Assembly (NCBI GenBank): GCA_903864375.1
Contig: CAIPFS010000350.1
Coordinates: 1 to 9,496, forward strand
Direction: 5' to 3'
Source: an uncultured Verrucomicrobiota bacterium
GTDB lineage: Bacteria > Verrucomicrobiota > Verrucomicrobiia > Limisphaerales > UBA9464
Length of the DNA stretch: 9,496 bases
The translations under genes and the position numbers were made by a program. Under the pieces are notes generated by a model. It did not search any database and was not told where the DNA came from. It saw nothing but the letters and a program-made list of their open reading frames with translations. This document shows positions 6,354 to 9,496 of the stretch, piece by piece; the stretch's first letter is position 1, and each line of letters begins with the position of its first letter.

Positions 6354-8513
6354 ATGGAAACATTTCGCTACGACAATCGCGTCGTCCGAAACTTCGCTTG
6401 GGCGACGTTAATCTGGGGATTGGTCGGCATGAGTGCCGGCCTGCTGGCCGCTGTTCAGCTCTTTTTTCCGGGCGCCAACCTGGATTTTCAATACATCACC
6501 TTTGGACGCCTCCGTCCGCTGCATACCAATGCCGTGATTTTCGCCTTCATTGGGAACGGCATGTTCATGGGAATTTATTATTCCCTTCCGCGCCTGTGCA
6601 AGGCCCCGATGTTCAGCCGGTTGTTGAGTCAGATCAACTTCTGGGGTTGGAATGCAATCATCGTGGCAGCGGCCGTCACGCTTCCCCTCGGGTTCACCAC
6701 CAGCAAGGAGTACGCGGAGTTGGAATGGCCGATTGATATCGCCATCACCCTGGTCTGGGTCGCCTTCACGATCAACCTCTTCGGCACCATCCTGACACGA
6801 CGCGAAAAGCACCTGTATGTGGCCATCTGGTTCTATATCGCGACGGCCCTAACCGTGGCCCTGCTGCACATTGTCAATTCGATGGAAGTCCCCGCCGGCT
6901 GGTTCAAGAGCTATTCCCTGTATGCTGGAGTTCAGGACGCCCTGGTGCAGTGGTGGTACGGCCACAACGCTGTCGCCTTCTTCCTGACCACGCCGTACCT
7001 CGGCTTGATGTACTATTTCCTGCCGAAGGCGGCGGGCCGACCGGTGTTCTCTTACCGGCTGTCCATCATCCACTTTTGGGCGCTGATCTTTGTCTACATC
7101 TGGGCCGGACCGCATCACCTGCTCTATACCGCCCTACCCGACTGGGCTCAATCGCTGGGCATGGTTTTCTCGGTCATGCTCATTGCCCCCTCCTGGGGCG
7201 GCATGTTGAACGGGTTGCTGACCCTCCGTGGTGCCTGGGACAAGGTACGGCAAGAGCCGATGTTAAAGTTCATGGTGGTGGCCGTGACCGCGTACGGAAT
7301 GGCCACACTGGAAGGGCCCACCCTGGCCATCAAGAGCGTCAATTCCCTCTCGCATTATACCGATTGGACGATTGCCCACGTGCATACCGGGGCTCTGGGT
7401 TGGAATGGATTCCTAACCTTCAGCATGCTGTATTGGCTGATCCCGCGGCTCTATCGGACGAACCTCTACTCCGTCAAGCTGGCGAACTACCACTTCTGGA
7501 TCGGTTTGACAGGAATGATGTTCTATGTGGTCCCTATGTATTGGGCGGGGGTAACCCAGGGCTTGATGTGGAAGCAATTCACCGCCGATGGATTCCTTCA
7601 ATATCCCAATTTCCTGGAAACGGTATTGAACATCATTCCCATGTATCGCCTGCGAGCGGTCGGTGGCTCGCTGTATCTTGTGGGTGCCTTCATCGGTGCG
7701 TTCAACTTGTGGCGTACGGCCCGGGCGGGTGCCTTTGAACCGGAGACCGAAGCCCAGGCCCCGGCACGGTTCAGTCATACCGGCTCGAAAGACACCGGTC
7801 ATCGTTGGCTGGAAGCACGGGGAATGCTGCTCGCCGGTGGCGCATTGGTCGCGGTGGCGATTGGCGGCCTGGTCGAAATCATTCCCACCTTCCTCATCAA
7901 GGAGAACGTACCGACCATCAGCAGCGTCAAGCCATACACTCCGCTGGAGTTGCTGGGCCGCGACTTGTACATCCGTGAAGGATGTGTGGGTTGTCATTCG
8001 CAGATGATTCGTCCCCTCCGATCCGAAACCGAGCGGTACGGTGAATACTCGAAGGCGGGCGAATTTGTCTACGACCATCCATTCCTATGGGGATCCAAGC
8101 GAACGGGACCCGACCTGCACCGGGTCGGTGGAAAATATCCCGATGCCTGGCACTACAATCACATGGAAAATCCGCGCAGCACTTCTCCTGGTTCCATCAT
8201 GCCCAAGTATCCCTGGCTGTTGAGCCAGAAGCTGGAAACCAACTCTCTGCCTGCCCGGATCAAGGCCCTCCGCCGGGTGGGCGTTCCCTATCCCGACAAC
8301 TATGAGGACACAGCCGGACGCGAACTGGTGAAACAGGCCAAGGGGATCGTGCAAAACCTGGAAGCCGGGATGGTCAAAGCCCAACCGGATGCCGAGATCA
8401 TTGCCTTGATTGCGTACCTGCAACGCCTGGGTACGGACATCAAGCTCTCCAAACCCGCCACCGCCGCCCTGGAGAGCGTCTCCGGTGCCGTTGCCTTGAA
8501 CACCCAACCTTAA
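6354..8513 (+). CDS. ccoNO: Fused CcoN-CcoO subunits I and II of cbb3-type cytochrome c oxidase
   Basis: This 719-aa protein joins the catalytic heme-copper subunit CcoN (about 1-460) to the mono-heme cytochrome c subunit CcoO (about 485-719). It reduces oxygen to water and pumps protons in the inner membrane. In CcoN all ligands are present: H57 (LRPLHTN) and H344 for low-spin heme b, H342 for heme b3 (AHVH), H204 (WWYGH) and H254-H255 (AGPHH) for CuB, with the active-site tyrosine Y248 (VYIWAGPHH). The positions run three below those of the Pseudomonas stutzeri enzyme. A polar linker (about 460-485) leads to one helix (491-515, with GGLVEIIP) and then the c-type heme site CVGCH (544-548), distal methionine M616 (SIMPKYPW) and a C-terminal helix with IIALIAYLQRLG. 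The open frame is unbroken with no internal stop. There is no Shine-Dalgarno, and the ATG lies two bases after the ccoS stop. Confidence 0.97.
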   Translation: METFRYDNRVVRNFAWATLIWGLVGMSAGLLAAVQLFFPGANLDFQYITFGRLRPLHTNAVIFAFIGNGMFMGIYYSLPRLCKAPMFSRLLSQINFWGWNAIIVAAAVTLPLGFTTSKEYAELEWPIDIAITLVWVAFTINLFGTILTRREKHLYVAIWFYIATALTVALLHIVNSMEVPAGWFKSYSLYAGVQDALVQWWYGHNAVAFFLTTPYLGLMYYFLPKAAGRPVFSYRLSIIHFWALIFVYIWAGPHHLLYTALPDWAQSLGMVFSVMLIAPSWGGMLNGLLTLRGAWDKVRQEPMLKFMVVAVTAYGMATLEGPTLAIKSVNSLSHYTDWTIAHVHTGALGWNGFLTFSMLYWLIPRLYRTNLYSVKLANYHFWIGLTGMMFYVVPMYWAGVTQGLMWKQFTADGFLQYPNFLETVLNIIPMYRLRAVGGSLYLVGAFIGAFNLWRTARAGAFEPETEAQAPARFSHTGSKDTGHRWLEARGMLLAGGALVAVAIGGLVEIIPTFLIKENVPTISSVKPYTPLELLGRDLYIREGCVGCHSQMIRPLRSETERYGEYSKAGEFVYDHPFLWGSKRTGPDLHRVGGKYPDAWHYNHMENPRSTSPGSIMPKYPWLLSQKLETNSLPARIKALRRVGVPYPDNYEDTAGRELVKQAKGIVQNLEAGMVKAQPDAEIIALIAYLQRLGTDIKLSKPATAALESVSGAVALNTQP

Positions 8514-8518
8514 AGATT

Positions 8519-8719
8519 ATGTTTCAAAATATCCTTCACGATCTGGGCGGGGCTGCACTGTACGGCATTGTCTCCATCTGCCTGTTTTTTTTCGTATTTT
8601 CCATCTCCCTCATCTGGGCGATGACCCGCAGATCGGTCCTGCTCCGGGAAATAGAGCAACTGCCATTGGTGGACGATTCCCCTTCGCTTTCAACCCCAAC
8701 CCCTTCCCACAATGAATGA
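8519..8719 (+). CDS. ccoQ: CcoQ/FixQ-like small subunit of cbb3 oxidase
   Basis: This 66-aa protein has one membrane helix at about residues 11-34 (ALYGIVSICLFFFVFSISLIWAM), then a short cytoplasmic tail with RRSVLLREIEQLPL and a Ser/Thr/Pro-rich end. CcoQ is a small, poorly conserved membrane subunit thought to stabilise the cbb3 complex or its link with CcoP. Sequence alone would not name it; size, topology and the place between ccoNO (five bases upstream) and ccoP (eight-base overlap) do. The start has no clear Shine-Dalgarno. I am confident it is a real gene and fairly confident of the role. Confidence 0.83.
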   Translation: MFQNILHDLGGAALYGIVSICLFFFVFSISLIWAMTRRSVLLREIEQLPLVDDSPSLSTPTPSHNE

Positions 8720-9299
8720 GTCTCCTGATTCTGATCCACTGCTCCTGGACCACGAGTACGACGGCATTCGTGAACTCGACAACCGACTGCCCCGCTGGTG
8801 GGTCTGGCTTTTTTATATCACCATCGTGTTTTCAGTCGTGTACATGGGTTATTACCACGTCTTCAAGCTGGGCGAGCTTTCCGCTGCAGAATATGCACGG
8901 GATAATGCGGCCGGGCAGGCGCTGAAGAATGCATCGCAGGCCAAATTTGAAGCTTCCCTGGAGAGCCTTCAGCCATCCACCGATACCGCCATCGTTGGAC
9001 GTGGTAACACCGTGTACCTCACCTACTGCGCTCCATGTCATCGACCCGATGCAGGAGGTCTCGTCGGCCCCAACCTGTGCGACGACTATTGGATTCACGG
9101 CCCCAAATTTTCCGACAATCTCAGGGTCATCATCAACGGTGTTCCGGACAAAGGAATGCTGACCTGGAAGGGCGTTCTGCAACCGTCGGAAATCTACGCG
9201 GTCGCCAGCTACATCTACACTCTGCGGGGAACGAAGCCGCCCAATCCCAAGCCCCCCGAAAATTTGGCTCCGGCCAAACCTACGGAAGTGTACGAATAA
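8712..9299 (+). CDS. ccoP: CcoP, short mono-heme cytochrome c subunit III of cbb3 oxidase
   Basis: CcoP takes electrons from soluble or membrane cytochrome c and passes them to CcoO. The N-terminal LLDHEYDGIRELDNRLPRWW (11-30) is the FixP N-terminal signature, followed by a membrane helix at about 30-49 and a periplasmic linker rich in Ala and charge (55-95). One cytochrome c domain follows with heme site CAPCH (106-110), GLVGPNLCDDYWIHG (116-130), distal methionine M149 in GVPDKGMLTW, and VASYIYTLRGTKPPNPK. Proteobacterial CcoP is about 300 aa with two hemes; this 195-aa form has only one CxxCH, and the single domain carries the features of the second (C-terminal) proteobacterial domain. There is no sign of frameshift. 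The start overlaps the ccoQ stop by eight bases, suggesting coupling. The Pro/Lys-rich tail is not conserved. Confidence 0.95.
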   Translation: MNESPDSDPLLLDHEYDGIRELDNRLPRWWVWLFYITIVFSVVYMGYYHVFKLGELSAAEYARDNAAGQALKNASQAKFEASLESLQPSTDTAIVGRGNTVYLTYCAPCHRPDAGGLVGPNLCDDYWIHGPKFSDNLRVIINGVPDKGMLTWKGVLQPSEIYAVASYIYTLRGTKPPNPKPPENLAPAKPTEVYE

Positions 9300-9347
9300 C
9301 CGTTCCGAACCCATCCACTCCATGTCGACTCTCCTTTCATCCGCGCC

Positions 9348-9496
9348 ATGTCCGCCCTCCGTTCCGCAGCCTCCCCGGCAACAACATCATCACCACCACC
9401 CGCATCCCCACCACCCGACTTCCGGGAACACTTGGCGACCGCCGACGACCGGGGAAACCGTCGCTGGCTCTACCCACAGCGCCCATCGGGAAGGTT
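9348..9496 (+). CDS. ccoG: CcoG (FixG/RdxA) cbb3 assembly protein, N-terminal part (cut by window edge)
   Basis: Only the first 49 codons are visible. After a Ser/Pro/Thr-rich leader (about residues 1-22), the frame reads DFREHLATADDRGNRRWLYP and continues QRPSGR, matching the start of CcoG, which typically has FR..LAT.D..GKR.W.YPK.P.G. CcoG is a membrane protein with ferredoxin-type 4Fe-4S centres, reported to reduce Cu(II) for cbb3 assembly; those cysteines lie beyond the window. The ATG at 9348 is the first in this frame after ccoP and lies 48 bases past its stop, with no clear Shine-Dalgarno. The position after ccoP matches known cco operons. The leader is coded by a low-complexity CA/CC-rich tract. 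Confidence 0.85.
   Translation, partial: MSALRSAASPATTSSPPPASPPPDFREHLATADDRGNRRWLYPQRPSGR
9379..9418 (+). repeat. Low-complexity CAN/CCN trinucleotide-like tract
   Basis: An imperfect run of CAA, CAT, CAC and CCN triplets lies inside the start of ccoG. In the ccoG frame it encodes Thr, Ser, Pro and Ala. In the frame opened by the ATG at 9322 it encodes a His/Pro-rich run. It resembles slippage-prone simple sequence, but no exact long repeat unit is present. Confidence 0.5.

Noticed and set aside
1..9496. Defence system, mobile element or CRISPR array
   Set aside because: All sizeable genes fit dcw, queuosine or cbb3 functions. No transposase, integrase, nuclease or spaced direct repeats were seen on either strand.

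Overview
The window looks like chromosomal DNA from a GC-rich, Gram-negative-type bacterium. My best guess is Verrucomicrobiota (Limisphaerales/Pedosphaera-like) or a relative in the PVC/FCB groups. This rests on the fused CcoN-CcoO oxidase subunit, the short mono-heme CcoP, the Bacteroidota-like order of the cco genes, an unfamiliar gene between mraZ and rsmH, general scarcity of Shine-Dalgarno sequences, and a palindromic GGCGAGGCTCC-type intergenic repeat. The phylum is an inference and was not checked by any search.

Layout. (1) Bases 1-2109, minus strand: the head of a division and cell-wall (dcw) cluster, read right to left as mraZ, an unrecognised proline-rich 154-aa gene, rsmH, and the start of an ftsL-like gene cut by the left edge. 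These genes are separated by 0-2 bases. (2) Bases 2110-2310: a divergent intergenic region with TGGGN repeats on a 10-bp pitch upstream of mraZ (likely MraZ autoregulatory box) and an 8-bp dyad. (3) Bases 2311-3390, plus strand: queA, tRNA queuosine synthesis. (4) Bases 3391-3685: a 295-bp non-coding stretch full of palindromes, including a REP-like element and a structured leader before ccoI. (5) Bases 3686-9496, plus strand: a cbb3-type cytochrome c oxidase operon, ccoI-ccoS-ccoNO-ccoQ-ccoP-ccoG, with ccoG cut by the right edge.

How the genes work together. CcoI exports copper for the oxidase, and CcoS and CcoG help insert or reduce its cofactors. The fused CcoNO carries the heme-copper centre and one cytochrome c domain. 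CcoQ is a small membrane subunit and CcoP brings electrons in through a single c-type heme. The product is a high-affinity terminal oxidase for low-oxygen respiration. All visible ligand residues are intact, so the system should work.

I found no phage, IS, CRISPR, tRNA or rRNA. I see no clearly new biological system. The points most worth a second look are the mraZ-rsmH spacer gene, the MraZ box with its divergent MraZ, the compact CcoNO plus mono-heme CcoP architecture, and the palindromic region before ccoI.
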